From Coniferiporia sulphurascens (Eukaryota; Basidiomycota; Agaricomycetes; Hymenochaetales; Hymenochaetaceae): 64,000 nt of DNA. A program made the translations under genes and the position numbers. Numbering within the stretch: position 1 is the stretch's first letter; every line of letters starts with the position of its first letter. The stretch is from positions 434,001 to 498,000 of the forward strand of contig NBBA01000007.1 in NCBI GenBank assembly GCA_002794785.1. Direction: 5' to 3'. The notes below the pieces were generated by a model, which was given only the letters and a program-made list of their open reading frames with translations, had not been told where the DNA came from and did not search any database. Below, piece after piece: positions 1 to 12,280 of this stretch.

Positions 1-1090
1 CTTGGCAAATTATCGCGCTCGTCTTCTCTATATTCGTCATCGCTGTCCCCTTCATATCCTCCCTCGGAATAGTCAATGCGGGAAACCCTTTGGCGGGGCA
101 ATCTGCTCTGCAGATAGTTGTCCGAAGGAAGGCTTGAGGAAGAGGGGATCATCTCTTCAACACTTCCCCTCGTATATGAGGGAGCAGTTACTGGGGGCGA
201 CGACGTCAACCCAAAGTCCGAGTAAGGAGACAGGCTTTCGCCTTGGGGCTGGATGACCAAGTTGTTGCTAAAAATAGGGAAAGAATCCAATTCCAGTGGC
301 GTAACGAAGTTCGAATCCATCGAAAGATCGAGTGCCAATGCGTTGGACATGATATCAGAGGAGTCACCAATGCTGATACTCTGGGCGTTGACGAGATTGT
401 ATGGCTCAACAGCATCGGATTCTAAGTGGAAGGGCAATAAAATAGGCGATTGTAGAGACGATCCCAGAGAAAGATCATTAAACGCTCGTGCGGGTGATTC
501 TCCGGAGTGACCGAATTGAAGAGGTCCTGGATATTGAGAACTTAAGCCATCAAGGATAGGAAGTTCCGTACTAGACGGCGCAAGACCAGGGCAGGTCTCC
601 CAAGGGGAGCACGTAGTTGAAGACAAGAAAGAAGAAGAGGACGAAGGGGAATCGTCAAAAGAATCCGAGAGTGGTCCAAAAGCATGCGGCTGCCAGGGCA
701 GTGATGTCTGTAGCCAAATTACGGTTCAGCAAACTTCTTCAGCGTCGCTATACGTAGTCCACTCACTTGTCTGTGGTCAAACGGGCTGTCCCAAATCCCG
801 AACGAATAGCCGTCCAGCAAGTCATGCCAGTCACTGTTGGTTTTTTGTAAAGGGGTATGGGGGAGGTCTGGCTGTTGACTCGAAGACCCTGACTTTCCGG
901 ACAATGCGGGATTGCTCGGGGAACTTTCGATAAGTAGTGTCAGCTAACATGGTCGCAAGGTTCAAGACGATACATGCACACCTGTTTGCGAAAGAAGAGA
1001 ATGAGAAATTGTCGATCGGACTCAAAAGCGTTGGATAAGTATCCATCGTCGGCTGCGTATCCAAGCTGATTATTCCTGACAGAGGAGTTT
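1..1090 (-). CDS. Partial Ser/Pro-rich acidic protein, possible transcription regulator (runs off left edge)
   Basis: Three exons join in frame on the minus strand: about 982-1090, 767-943 and 707 down to base 1, where the frame is still open. The introns are 944-981 (38 nt, unusually short) and 708-766 (59 nt, gtgagt...ctacag). The product is rich in Ser, Pro, Asp and Glu. It has a long Ser run (around positions 600-650) and ends in an acidic DSDDEYRED-like stretch, as in activation domains of fungal regulators. No DNA-binding domain is inside the window. The 5' end is unresolved: an acceptor at 1090/1091 implies at least one more upstream exon, but I found no convincing ATG exon. Real coding is supported by frame continuity through two introns; the function is not recognised. 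Confidence 0.55.
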
Positions 1091-4000
1091 CTAAAAGATA
1101 GATGGGAGATAATAAATAGGAGCAAATGAGCGAACGAAGCAATGGGACAAGAAAGAGAGGCCTTCTAGGATCGTCACCTTTTATCCAAGGCGCCTGGGTC
1201 AAAAAGCCGAAGCAATTACGAAATCTTGACGAAGCGGTGGAGAGTTTCACAGACGTCTATCCTCTTGCGGATAACTTGCATTTGCAGTGCAAGACAAACA
1301 GAAGTATTTGGTAACTGTGACGATTTATCAGTAGAATCAGATGGGGTTATTCTCGGCATCTAACTTTAAGGCCACAGAACTTTAACCCCGAAAGACACAG
1401 GGGCCTCCGAGCTGAGCCGAACCGGGTCTGTGCTAGGTCCGCTAAGAAGCCGGAAACTTGAGTAAACGCATTGTACGGGCTTTGAAGCCGAGTTTGTGAA
1501 TCGCCTCCAGTTCTTGGGATTACAATTACATCGTGGGTCCTACAAGTATCATACTGTTGATGAACAGCTGAGTCGAAAGGATTGGCTTAGCCTCAATTAC
1601 CCGGTTGGTAACTCCAAGATAGCGCGCGCGGTGAGGCAGTCCCGCTCGTACCCAGCGCGCTGCTGCCAGTGTCCAATTTGATGCGTACTCTCGCTTATGC
1701 TCAATGAGCCCTCTCTCAGAAGTTAGTTTGACGCAAGCACAGCCAGTTTACCATGCTGAAAAGCCAGCGGTTTCGAAGGTCGCATCTCGGACGAGGAAGC
1801 ATACGTGTCGACCCTCTCCGCTTGCTGAACTGAAAACCTTATTCCCCATTTAGAAGCCAGCTTTCAAGCTCCGTGACGATAATAATAGTAATAACAATTG
1901 TGTCTGCAGGATGGTAGCTAATTCAAAGAAACAGACAAACAAGGAGCATACAGATGAAACCACTCCGCATAGCTACGGAATATCACAGCTCCTGGTTTCC
2001 CGGGCAACGACGGGAGAGACATGGGCGGTGCTCCCCCCTTCCCGTACGTTCCCCGATGTGCATTAAGTGCATCATCCTAATCACGAATCACAAGATTGCG
2101 TGGGGATAATACGTATGTTCGTTTGTATTCGGACACATTCGCGAGCCTTGCTTTTTTTGTTGCTACGCTTTCCAGATGGACCGCTGATGAAGAAAAGAAA
2201 ACCTGTGTAGTGAGTTTTGTGGGGCTGTCTTGGGAGAATAGCAGCCCTGGTGTCAAACTACCATTGGTCGTGAAAACACTGGGAAGTGGCAAATATTTGA
2301 AAGGCTGTGTGTTGTAGCCGTTGAATCTATGACGAGCACCTCTTGAGAGCACAGGATATTGCTGACGGACACCCCAAATTCAGGAGTTGCAGTGACTTTT
2401 CAAATCAAAGACTAGGGAAAGAATCATCGGGACGTGTATTCGTCCGGCCACCCGCCGCACAAATAGAAATATACCTGCGCTGCATATTCCCGCAGCAAGA
2501 CTGTGTAATGTATTTCCAAGGGCGGTCCAGTCATTCTTGTATTATCGGCGACCGTTGTTATTCGCATACCCTTCAATTGTGCTCCTCTCCCTTCCCGGAA
2601 AACGTCCTACTTCGTCATCAGTATCGCAAAGCAGTTGTTGATTATGATCTGGTCACGAGATATTAATAACTCACGCTCCAAGGACACTTCTGAATCGTCA
2701 AGAGTGTCGCGCTTGACCGGGCTCGGAGCGGCCCCGTCGGCATTTCTGATACAGGTCTTCCTCCGACTCCCGTACACTTATTGTAAGCCCGTCTCGGCAT
2801 GATGAAAAAGCACGGAGGTCCCGCTCAATACGGAACGTGTATTGCATCATGTTGCCGTCAAACCCGCTGTGTACCGTCCGTTCTGAGCGTCGGTATAACG
2901 CTTTCCGATTTTCCCCTTTTGTGCTTCACTTGATGGCATCACAGCTTCACACTAAAAGAGCCATTTCGGGCGGACTGCTGCGGATGCCGAGTGGTCTAGC
3001 AACTATCCTTCCGCCAGTAGAACGGAACTACGAAGAACGGGAGGCGGAGACTCGGAGCGGCGATGCACCATCACATGAAAGACGCTCGGAGGTATCTTCG
3101 GGTACCACTTTGCTGACCGCACGTACGGCTCTCCAACAAGTTCCGGATCCGACATCACTTTTGAAGTAAAGAACAATGACGACCCCAGGCCAATTTTGCT
3201 GCAGCCGAGAGCCTGAGCCCATGCACCGCGTGACTGTCGGATCGTTTTGATGTACATGACTGCAGCAGATGGTTGTTGCAAAGGCGAGAAAGACAAGGTT
3301 GCCTTCAGGAAAATCATGAAAAGCGATTGTGTTGGGACGCAAAACTGAACTTCAACATCAGCGACGGATGAGTGCGTTAAACTAAGAGGAATGATCTTCC
3401 GAGAATCTAAGAAATAAAAGCCGGTGTACAACAGACAGTTCTATCTTGTTACATTGAAGGACCTAGTGATATTCGGTACGAAAAGCCCTGTCGATTGATT
3501 GTGGGGGTGTGTTACAAAGTCGCCAGGGATAGCAGTTAGTTCCCTATATTTTCTAGCCAGACTTGCACGGGATGCACACATCCAGGGAATTGCTTGCTGA
3601 TTTGAATGGCATCAGTTTATCCATGATCATGACGAACGGCCTTTAATAAACACCACCAGGAACTGTTCATCTACAATGAAAGCCTCGGCTAGCAAACGAA
3701 AGAGTGCAAGAGACACTAGTTCTTCGGATAAACAAATCGTTCCTGTGTCCAGATTCCCGGTGTGTGATGAGCAAGCCACTAAGTAAACGCAATGATGATT
3801 TAGCGCTGGCGCTGCGCCATGAGGGTGAATGAATTGTTCCCCAATCAGATTTGGACAAGACAGAACAGCAAAGAAGGACAGGTACAAAAATGCTCCTACA
3901 TCAAAGATCTCGGCGCAAGAATACAAACGGCTGTTCGGTCAGCCGGACTGATATCCAGAGTGAGCGCCTATGGCGTCTTTGTTGATAATTGGTTATTGGT

Positions 4001-4311
4001 CAAGGACCGACGAATAAGGATGTGTGCGCCATCTAACTAAGTGATACCTTTTTTCAAGCAATTCGATGGAAATGAAAGTAGGTGCGACACGAAATTATCA
4101 AAGAATACAAGACTTCCGGACTTCCCAAGGGCTTCACATGGGAGACTAGGTTGGGAACGTAGACGCTCGGAGCAAGAAAATAGATTACGTAATAGTCCAA
4201 CTTACTCAATGGAACTGTATAGTTTTACGGACATCTGTCTCACGATGGTGTACACTCGAAAAGTAAAGAAGTGCATAATACCGATAGACCTTGATAGGCC
4301 CACCGACAGCC
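1091..4311. other. Intergenic, no gene supported
   Basis: About 3.2 kb with only short overlapping open frames in all six frames. None has domain features or convincing splice continuity. The left part may hold the missing 5' exon(s) of the gene at 1-1090, and the right part the RPL38 promoter. Confidence 0.5.
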
Positions 4312-4756
4312 ATGGTACGTGCGCCTTGCCGTTGAGCAAGTCCATATGTCGTTGACTATGTTCGTTTCTTTCAGCCTCGCCAAATTTCCGACATCAAGAA
4401 ATTCATTGAATACGCACGGAGGAAGGATGCCCGTGGCAAGTATTGGTCTTTATTCATGTGGTAAAGCGTGGCCTGACCATTGCATCTCTTGTGAATACAG
4501 CGGTGCGCATAAAGAAGACGCTGAAGTCTTCGGACAAGTCGTCGGCGAGGAAGACGCAGACCAAATTCAAGCTGCGCTGCTCACGTCTCCTGTACACCCT
4601 TGTGCTCGAGGACACGGAAAAGGCCGACAAGCTCAAGCAGAGCTTACCCCCTGGTATGCGTGGCACCCCTACGCCGTTTCGAGATATGATACTGACTTTT
4701 CATTCGTATCTTCAGGTCTTACCGTTGAGGAGGTGTCGGCGCCGAAAAAGAAGTAA
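4312..4756 (+). CDS. RPL38: 60S ribosomal protein L38 (eL38)
   Basis: Small component of the cytosolic 60S subunit. Four exons: 4312-4314 (the ATG alone), 4375-4435, 4501-4653 and 4716-4756, giving 85 residues (human 70, yeast 78). The N-terminus reads [20 protein letters not shown], the middle has [20 protein letters not shown], and [10 protein letters not shown] follows, all diagnostic of eL38. A Ser/Lys-rich insert lies between the first beta strand and TKFKLRC. The first intron falls directly after the initiator ATG. The second intron (4436-4500) has a GC donor (GCAAGT) instead of GT. A GT donor 3 nt upstream would also keep frame, but it would replace the conserved RA pair with P, so GC-AG is preferred. 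The short Lys-rich tail ends in PKKK. Confidence 0.95.
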
Positions 4757-5180
4757 ACAAACGACTTGGGTCGGACTTTTACTTTTTTATTTCGCCGAGG
4801 GGGTCTCAGGTCTTAGCAGGGACGACGAGGTCGTATTGACGGTGAGGGCAGATGCTGTTGCCCATTCAACCGCTGGATATGTCCAAGCAAAAAACGACTG
4901 TATGTTTTTTATTATGACTTCACATGCAAGCATGGCCTGCTGGCGCATTTCTTCCGCCTTCAACGAGTGTCTTGTGAACTCTTGATAATCCAAAAAGTCT
5001 GAGCGAATGGCGCCACTATACACTTTGAAGACGGTAAAAGGATGGATATTATATTCACAAAATGTTCACAAGATATTCGCGATAGGATAATCAAAACGTA
5101 GTTCAGACACTACAGGAATCTCCACAGAAACAATAAAGGGTGTGATTGACTTCCAATCGTACCGACAAGTCCCCCTTGCA
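4757..5180. other. Convergent 3' intergenic region
   Basis: 424 bp between the convergent ends of RPL38 and the alpha-amylase gene. It presumably holds both 3' UTRs and polyadenylation signals. No gene seen. Confidence 0.5.
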
Positions 5181-8133
5181 TCACCTCCAACTCGTTGCCA
5201 AAGTCGTCGTGCCCGACGCCGGGGATGTGTCGCTTCTGTTCGGGTCGCTTTCCCATTCGACCTGTCGGCGAAGTTGACGTTTCCCGTTAGCGCCAATTGC
5301 GTCTGCTGAGATCATGTCTATTATTGCACTCACAGTTCCGTTGGTCTCCTTGCGGATAAACTTGAACTCGAATTCGGTGTTCGCTGGAAGGGATACTGTG
5401 ACTGCCCATACGGGGTACGAAGCCGAAGACAGAGCAATCTGTGCAATCTGATTTAGGTTTCTGTCACTTATTATGCATTATACGGATGGACAGACCGCAT
5501 CATCTGGGTTCCATGAACCGAGTTCCGCAATACTGCCAACCAAGAAGATGTTCTATTGTTGTTCCACGCATTCAGTTTTTATAAGTCGATGACGATCCTT
5601 TCTGAGGCGAAGGCAGACATCACGCACCTCTCCATAAGTGGTCGTCGCCGTCTCATTGAACGTCATCTGAACATCAGAGGTTCCAGTTGTTGTTCCGGTG
5701 CCCGTTGCACCGACATGAAGCGCAATAGCGTTTCGCGCGGTGACATCCGCTGTGAAAGTGCCTGACGATGATACCTCGTATCTACAACAACAATCAGACT
5801 AGGCCAATCGACACGGATGGGGCCGGCGACATGGTAGACACTCACGATGCTCCTGCGCAAGTTTGACCGCTGGGCGGGCCCGCGACAACGTCACAGTAGG
5901 TCCCTGCGGGCAGCGTAGTCGTGAATGTTGTCGACCAGTCTGAATCTTCGTTGTTGATTGCGACGAAGCCCACCGATCCGCGGCCGAACGCGATCTGCTG
6001 CGAGCTCGGCGATACCCAAGATGTGAGAGGGTTCGCCGAGTCGGAGGGTGAGTTAGCGGTGTTGCGGAAGCCCACCATGCCCGCGATAGCGGGCCAGCGG
6101 TGCTGGCAAAGCCTGCGTTCATCATAATCAGATACAAACAATCAACAGAAGAGAATGAGGAAGATCCACCATCCATTGGTTCCACCGTTGGCAGAGCATG
6201 TTCCCGTACCTATCAGATCAATTAGTTACAGGCCCCACTTGTTCGTGTAGAAAACGAACCGCCGTTTGGAGCACCAGCATCAGTGTCCGTAAATCCAGAG
6301 TAACTTGATAACACAGTGGGAGTGCCGTATGGGTGGGCCCTGAACTCGCGTTTGATTAGCAACCAGTTACCTCAGCGACTACGGCATGGATGGATGGATA
6401 TATAAATAAAGAACCCACAGGGAATAGATATGCGCGAGAGTGTATGTGTTCGAGGGTGAGTTGTCGTTGAGCGAGTTTCCGTTCTAAAATAGAAAATCAG
6501 ATATCATTCCCGACGAGAGTATATCCCTGCGAACTCTTTCTGTGTCGTGATCGGCGACAAACACGTTCGCGACGTCTCCGGCTACCCAGCCTGGTCACAC
6601 ATCAAACCTTCAGACTATCGAGTAAATAAAAGGGTACGTATATTTGCACACCTAGGTTGTCGAGGTCCTGCAGCGCTGAGATACCGTCGCTCAAGAAACT
6701 ATTCATGACAAGAGTCGTGTATCGGAACCTTTGAAAGTGAATGTGTTGGTTTTTTTTGGAGTAGTACAGATGCCCTTGAAATACACGTACTCCTGCACAT
6801 CACCTTCGAAATTCGAATTAGAGATTATTCGGGCTTTTTAGGCAAAGGGAGAAAGCAATAACATACCAATTCCAACATATTCAGCAGGCGTGATGGGCTC
6901 TCCTGAACCCCAGATGACCTGTATCATGTCAGTTCCCTTTCGATCGATTATATGACGGAAGTTTATAGCTACCTCCTGCGTGATGTATGGCGAACCAGTC
7001 AGACGGCTAGTGATATTCGCAAGGCTTGTCGCCGCGATGTCTGGATATGCAACATAAGGTCAGATAGCACATATAGGGAAATTTACCCCAAGGACATTTG
7101 AATCAAGGGCGTACGTTTCGAAGCATCGAGTCGCAGCCCATCAACGCCCAACGACAGCAGGTCATTTCCGTATTCAGCGAGTCTAGAGCGCACGTATTCT
7201 GACTCCGTATCCAGGCTAAATCACACCTCAATTCAGTACTCACAACAAAGGAAGAAGTAGACACGTACTCGGCGAGGCCATCAAGCTGGCAAGTCTGCAC
7301 CTCCAAGCGGTTGTCGTAGTTCACGATGTCGTTGTTTGGCTCAAGCCCGCAGTAGTGGAAGTCCTGGGACTCGTATGTTCCCGGGTAGACGTAGTGCGTG
7401 AACGCTGGTAAGGCTCAACAGCTTGAGTTTCTTTTTTTTAAATTCAACATTTCACATACTGCTTCCCGCAACACCGGTTCCTGCGCAGAAAATCAGTGTA
7501 AGGGGGGGTAAATTCGTGTATCTTACTTAGAGGACATACCCGAGTCGGCTCCAGACATGTGGTTGAAAAGCGTGTCTACAATGCGATAACAATTTTAATA
7601 TGGTATTCCCTTGCACTTGAAGCTAGAATGGACCTGCGATGACCCCAACGCCCGCCGCATGGCAAGCTGTAATCATATTTTGGTATTGCGTGCGATTGCC
7701 ACGCTTCGATGTAAGGGTGTACGAGACGGGCTGATAGTCCGTCCACCACTGGTCCCCTGCGAGTGAGTAAATTTAGATTATGTTAAAACAAGAATAGAAG
7801 CCCGTTGAACCGGTGATGTGCTCCTGAGCGGGGCTGGCTTGGACGTATCCATATCCTGAAAATACCATTCAGAATTAGAAGGGACGATATTGCAGACCTC
7901 ACTCACCTGCGGGCCCGATGAAGTCCGTGCACTCCGACGCAATGCTATCCCAAGTCCACTCAAACATCTGGATAATTACATCTTTTTTTTTTGCAAGATT
8001 CCTGAATTTTGGACCTGCATTTGCAGAGGGATTACTCACTGTTGTTTTTAGAGGGTGACCTAGCGAGACTTTGCTTTCCAGCACTGCATGTCGCTAGCCC
8101 CAGGGTCAAACCCAGTGCCAGAAGGACGTGCAT
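5181..8133 (-). CDS. Secreted alpha-amylase (GH13) with C-terminal CBM20 starch-binding domain
   Basis: Hydrolyses internal alpha-1,4 bonds of starch outside the cell. I resolved 21 exons that sum exactly to 581 codons plus stop. Exon starts and ends, 5' to 3': 8133-8040, 7981-7907, 7855-7811, 7756-7634, 7575-7540, 7480-7460, 7404-7269, 7215-7115, 7040-6973, 6918-6867, 6803-6791, 6728-6652, 6590-6535, 6483-6419, 6339-6260, 6209-6170, 6112-5846, 5781-5628, 5552-5496, 5438-5334, 5261-5181. A hydrophobic signal peptide covers about residues 1-17. GH13 motifs: region I DTLFNH (113-118), region II GLRLDASKH with nucleophile D207, region III acid/base E233, region IV VADHDTER with D296. CBM20 starts near residue 485 (FLVGSIAELGSWN, then FIRKETNG and WESDPNR). 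It resembles animal-type/basidiomycete alpha-amylases. A TATA box lies about 70 bp upstream. Confidence 0.95.
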
Positions 8134-9656
8134 GATGAGCGAGGAGAGAGGAGAGGTCTGAAGCAGCCGGATCCTTTTTACTTCCAGCCGCCTGTGATTA
8201 TTTATACTTGGCGAATGGAAGCCTGACCAATCCAACGCACTCTCCGAGACGCTGAGAAGAACAGAAAAGGTGTTTCCATCGCAATATCAACGTCCATAAG
8301 ATGCGGCGAGTCGCAGAGGCTGTTGAGACTGTTTCGCGGCTAATCACGTGGAAGCCCGATTACCCGACGAGGAGCAGGAAGAAGGTCATGAGATCACTTC
8401 CGTAAAGATTTCAGCATTTGTTTTCGATGGAGCCGGACCACACGATTGCTTGCCACGTCGACTGGGTGGTGCCCAGAAAAATCCCAAGGTCAGAACAAAG
8501 CTGAACATCTAAAGATGTGTATTCTGGGCGTCGATTTTGGGGTTTCTTTTTCCCGAAGCCGGCACTCCGAGAGCGTCGACATCAATTAGACCCGTTCGTG
8601 CTGGCGATCGGCTGTTCAGCGGTGGTTTAGGGGTTTTTTCGCCGATCGGACTCGGTTACGAGCACGCAGCCGCTTTCCCTAAATACCCTTTCCGCTTGTC
8701 CAGTGGAGATTTTACGGAGTAGCGCCCTGAACCAGCCAGCTTAAGAGACATTTAACTTGAGAGAACGGGGCGAATGTGATCGATGGTTGTAGACTCGTGG
8801 TTGCTGGACCGATCGTCGGGTGCCAGCTGGCACCACGCGAGACGAAGAAACGATTTATTACATGATGTGAGCCCATTGAGTGGGAAATGCAGAGATCATG
8901 GGTTAGCTGCTGGCTTCGTGTGTATTTTGGTCAGTGAATAGCGGATTCAAAATCGTAGGCAGGTACGATGACCGAAACGAAACGAACGATGGTCTGCAGT
9001 AAAGACGGCCCGGGGCCGCGCCGTGGATGATGCTGGCAATCTGAGACCTAGCAATGAACGAAACCATGCTTCGGGCTTGACACATTGATCCAAAACTCGC
9101 GAAAAAACATCAACAGGTAGTCCTATGTATTTCCCGTCACAATACAGAAAGATGAACCTAAATGATAAAATGTGAGTATTCCACGGGCCTTGGTAAAATC
9201 CAAAATGAGTACCTTGCCATTTCTGTTAATGAAACACCCCCCCCCCTTAATTTTTACACAGGGCAATTCTTCCCCTATCACTCTCAAAATTTGCATGCAT
9301 ACTAACAGTATAGATAGCTATACGCAAATAATCTCTTGTTCCAGATACATGTGTAAGGGAGATGTCAAGCCTGCATGGACATGATGCCAGCCAGTGCGAC
9401 AGCAAAGTCCCACGGTCTCCCGCAGCGCGGATAGCAAATTCCCACGTTCGTTCATTACAGTCAATCACCGGCTAATGGGACAATGCCAGTCACTGAAACA
9501 CTTGGCTAGAACATGCTGTATCCACTCAAATTTCTTCATTGTTTTTGCATTTTGCAGCTGGAAATACACCTCTGATTCAGAATAAAATATTTCAAGCTTT
9601 TTGAGCAAGAATTCGGCAAGAAAACCAGAAATTACTCATAAAAACTTCGAAATTAA
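8134..9656. other. Alpha-amylase promoter side and intergenic DNA
   Basis: About 1.5 kb between the amylase start and the retroelement insertion point. The proximal part is the amylase promoter. The distal part is AT-rich near the insertion (the target site lies in an A/T-rich run). No gene supported. Confidence 0.5.
8199..8206 (-). promoter_or_regulatory. Probable TATA box of alpha-amylase
   Basis: TATAAATA on the minus strand, about 66-73 bp upstream of the chosen ATG. This spacing suits a fungal core promoter and supports the start at 8133. Confidence 0.55.
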
Positions 9657-9661
9657 AAATT
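9657..9661. repeat. 5-bp target-site duplication (left), AAATT
   Basis: Identical to the 5 bp directly after the right LTR (19325-19329). It marks one retroviral-type integration of the 9.66-kb element. Confidence 0.9.
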
Positions 9662-10139
9662 TGGAAGCCAACCAGGAGTTGGCAACACTAAAGTTCAGCC
9701 TAGGACAGAAAGGACAAAGGTGTCTTTGTTGCTGTCAGATAGACTACATACATTCCATGCTATAACTACTCACCTTTGTTGCTGTCAGATAGACTGAGGC
9801 AACAAAGGTGTGGAAAGCAGACAGGAATAGCAGGGGAATTATGTAAGTGTAGATCTGTACAGTCCGGAGGAATTCCGATCATGTGACCATCAGTCTGGTC
9901 AGGTGACCGATGGGCGGACACGTGCAATAGTCCGACGCATATAGGTGTCCGACGCACAGCGAGTGCGTCGGCTCCGCTGGTGCAAGGATTAGCTCCGTCT
10001 GTCTGCGTCCAGTCCGACAGTGTGCGTCGGACTGTGTCCTGTCCGACGGTGTGTGTCCGGCCTGGCGGTCTGCGTCGGATCCGCCAGTGTGCACATCAGA
10101 GTACCAGTAGTTGTTGGAGTAGTGAGCCCTGGGCTTACA
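9662..10139 (-). repeat. 3' LTR of the Ty3/gypsy element
   Basis: 478 bp, the same length as the copy at 18847-19324 and differing at six positions, all transitions. It contains a perfect 12-bp inverted repeat and a CpG-rich stretch with repeated TCCGAC/GTCGGA words (about 9930-10090). At most of the differences this copy has TG or CA where the other LTR has CG. Confidence 0.95.
9771..9810. repeat. Perfect 12-bp inverted repeat (hairpin) inside the LTR
   Basis: CACCTTTGTTGC at 9771-9782 pairs with GCAACAAAGGTG at 9799-9810 around a 16-nt loop. It is also present in the other LTR (18956-18995). A second copy of the TTTGTTGCTGTCAGATAGACT word lies about 50 bp upstream. It could be an RNA structure in the transcript or a protein-binding site; this is inference only. 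Confidence 0.7.
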
Positions 10140-10153
10140 CCCCTCCCCCCTCT
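10140..10153 (-). promoter_or_regulatory. Polypurine tract of the retroelement
   Basis: A 14-nt uninterrupted purine run on the minus strand (AGAGGGGGGAGGGG) directly upstream of the 3' LTR. This is the expected primer for plus-strand DNA synthesis, and it confirms the element's orientation. Confidence 0.85.
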
Positions 10154-10260
10154 AAAAATTTGTCCCCCCCTCCAGGGTGGAACACAATAGGAAACAAGGA
10201 AGAGGAAAATGGGAATGGGGAAGTGAGAAGAAAAGGTGGGAAAAGAGAAATAAAATAATA

Positions 10261-12170
10261 TTAAGCAGTCCGCCCTTGGTGCTGCTCCCAAGCCTCCAGG
10301 ACAAGCGGAGCAGATTCCTGGAGCTCTGTCCAGGACTTCCACTCTTGTCCCTGGTTCCCCCAACCTTTCCATCGGACTAGGAACTGAGTTCTGTGCCCCC
10401 GCTTGCGTTCATCCACAATAGCATCCACCTCAAACTCATTCCGGTCTTCATCCACTGGGCCCGGTCGAGCCAGCGCTCGTCTGGGGAAAAGGGCATCATC
10501 GTTGGGAATAAACCGTCGGAGTTGGCTGGCGTGGAACCCCAGGAAAGTCTGGTCCGAGTCCGGCAACTCCAGGGTATACTTGGACTTCTCAGGGAATGCA
10601 GTGGAGACTGTATACAGACTGTCATAGCGAGGCATGAACTTGGCAACCCACTGCTGACCCTTGGACTTGTACTCCTGCCTCCGGTTCCGAGTGGAGACCA
10701 TGACTTGGTCCCCTACTTGAAAAATGTCATCCGGAGTGTGGTGTTGGTTGGCATGGTGTGCCTGTTGGGTCTTGGCCGCCAGGAGGGAGTCCTGTGCATC
10801 CATTACATCTCGGTGGAGTTGCTGGACGAGTTCCATAGCCTGAACGGTTTCCTCCCCATCCGGCGGAGTTCCGCTGGAAGGTACAAGTGGCGGAATGAGT
10901 CGGGGAGAGTGTCCGGACTTCAGGTAGAAGGGCGTGTATCCGGTGGACGCATTCTTGGTGTTCATGATGACAAAGCGGACCTTTGGGAGAGCCTTGACCC
11001 AGTTCCGCTGGTTCCAGTCTACATGGAATCAGAGTATCTGGTTCACCATCTTGTTGGTCCCCTCGCTAGCTCTGTCGGTCTCCGGATGGAATGCGGTGGA
11101 CATCTTCAGCTTAACCCCGGTGAGTGCATGGAGAGCCTTCCAGAAATGGGAAACAAATAGCTTGTCCCTGTCTGAGATGATTTCCAGCAGTAGTCCGTTT
11201 TCACAGTACCACTCATTGAAGAAAACCGTAGCAAAGGCTTCTGCTGACATGTCCATGCATATGGGAACAATGCAGATGTCCGCCGAGCCCATCCGGTCCG
11301 TCATGGTCACAATCCCGTTGAATCCCCCATCCTCCGGAAGTGGTCCGATGAAGTCAATAGCCACACTATCAAAGCGCTTGTCCGGTACCGGCAAGGGGTG
11401 GAGCAGCCCTGCTGGCTTCATGGTTGCACTCTTGTGCCTCTGGCACTCCGGACAGCTGGGGACATAAGCTCCTTCAAGGTCCCATTGCATTCCCGGCCAA
11501 TAATACGCACCCCGGAGTGACTCATAGCTCTTCTCCGGTCCAAATGGCCCAGGGAATCATGGGCCAGTCGGTAGAGTGATTCCCGGATGTCCCCTTTCTG
11601 AGGGATGACAAGTCGGGTACCTACATACAGTAGGTCTGCTTTGGAGCAAGCCCCCTCTATGCTACTCAGGTTGTGGAGCAGCTTCTGGCACCATTCATCA
11701 TCTGCATAACCCTCCCAGATCTTCCTCAGTAGTTCCAGGTCACTAGCAATGGTCAGGACTGCCCCGACAGGCCCGGACTTGCATAGGTTGGGGAAATGGG
11801 CCAGTCCGATTGCCGCGATCTTCGTTGCGGAGCCATGTCCGTCGGGGTAACGTGACATGGCATCGGCCACTGTGTTATCCTCCCCTTTGACATAGTGGAG
11901 GGCATAGTCATACTGGGAGAGGAACTCCGACCATCAGGCTTGTCTCCGAGAGAGGTTGCGCTGCCCCTGGAAGTACTGCAAGGTCCGGTGGTCAGTGTGG
12001 ACCTCGAAGTGTACCCCCAGAAGGTAAACCTGCCACTTCTTGAGTGCCCAGACAATCGCAAGGAGTTCCTTCTCATGCATGGGGTAATTCTGCTCTGCAT
12101 TGTTGAGTTGGCGGGATTCAAAAGCCACTGGCTGGGCAGATTCCCAAGTCCATCTGATGCTCAGCACAGC
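10261..12170 (-). pseudogene. Retroelement RNase H (rest), integrase and chromodomain
   Basis: Downstream part of pol. RNase H continues with PVAFESRQLNNAEQNYPMHE and TDHRTLQYF. Integrase follows with a CPECQRHK zinc-finger half, VAIDFIGP (first catalytic Asp), ISDRDKLF (second Asp) and an E in ASEGTN (DD35E-type core). The C-terminus (about 10261-10450) is a chromodomain with FLVRWKGWG and a following aromatic-acidic motif, so the element is a chromovirus-like chromointegrase that can target chromatin. Breaks: TGA at 11934 where this family has Arg before Trp (QA-R-W), TGA at 11029, and a one-base deletion near 11541 that shifts the frame just before the zinc finger. The terminal stop is TAA at 10261. 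Confidence 0.9.
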
Positions 12171-12280
12171 CCCAGTGTTAGGAATTGATGAATAAGCTTG
12201 CTTACAAGCTTAGACAACGATACCAGTGACTACCAATACAGGAAGGGACTCCCACGGAGACTATCCAGTGATCATTCAAC

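Noticed and set aside
4433..4500. GT-AG alternative for RPL38 intron 2 (donor GTGGCA)
   Set aside because: Keeps frame but replaces the conserved Arg-Ala by Pro in the KDARAVRIKK block and has a weaker donor than GCAAGT.
9766..9957. 63-codon frame repeated almost identically at 18951-19142
   Set aside because: Duplicate open frames come only from the two LTR copies; not a gene.
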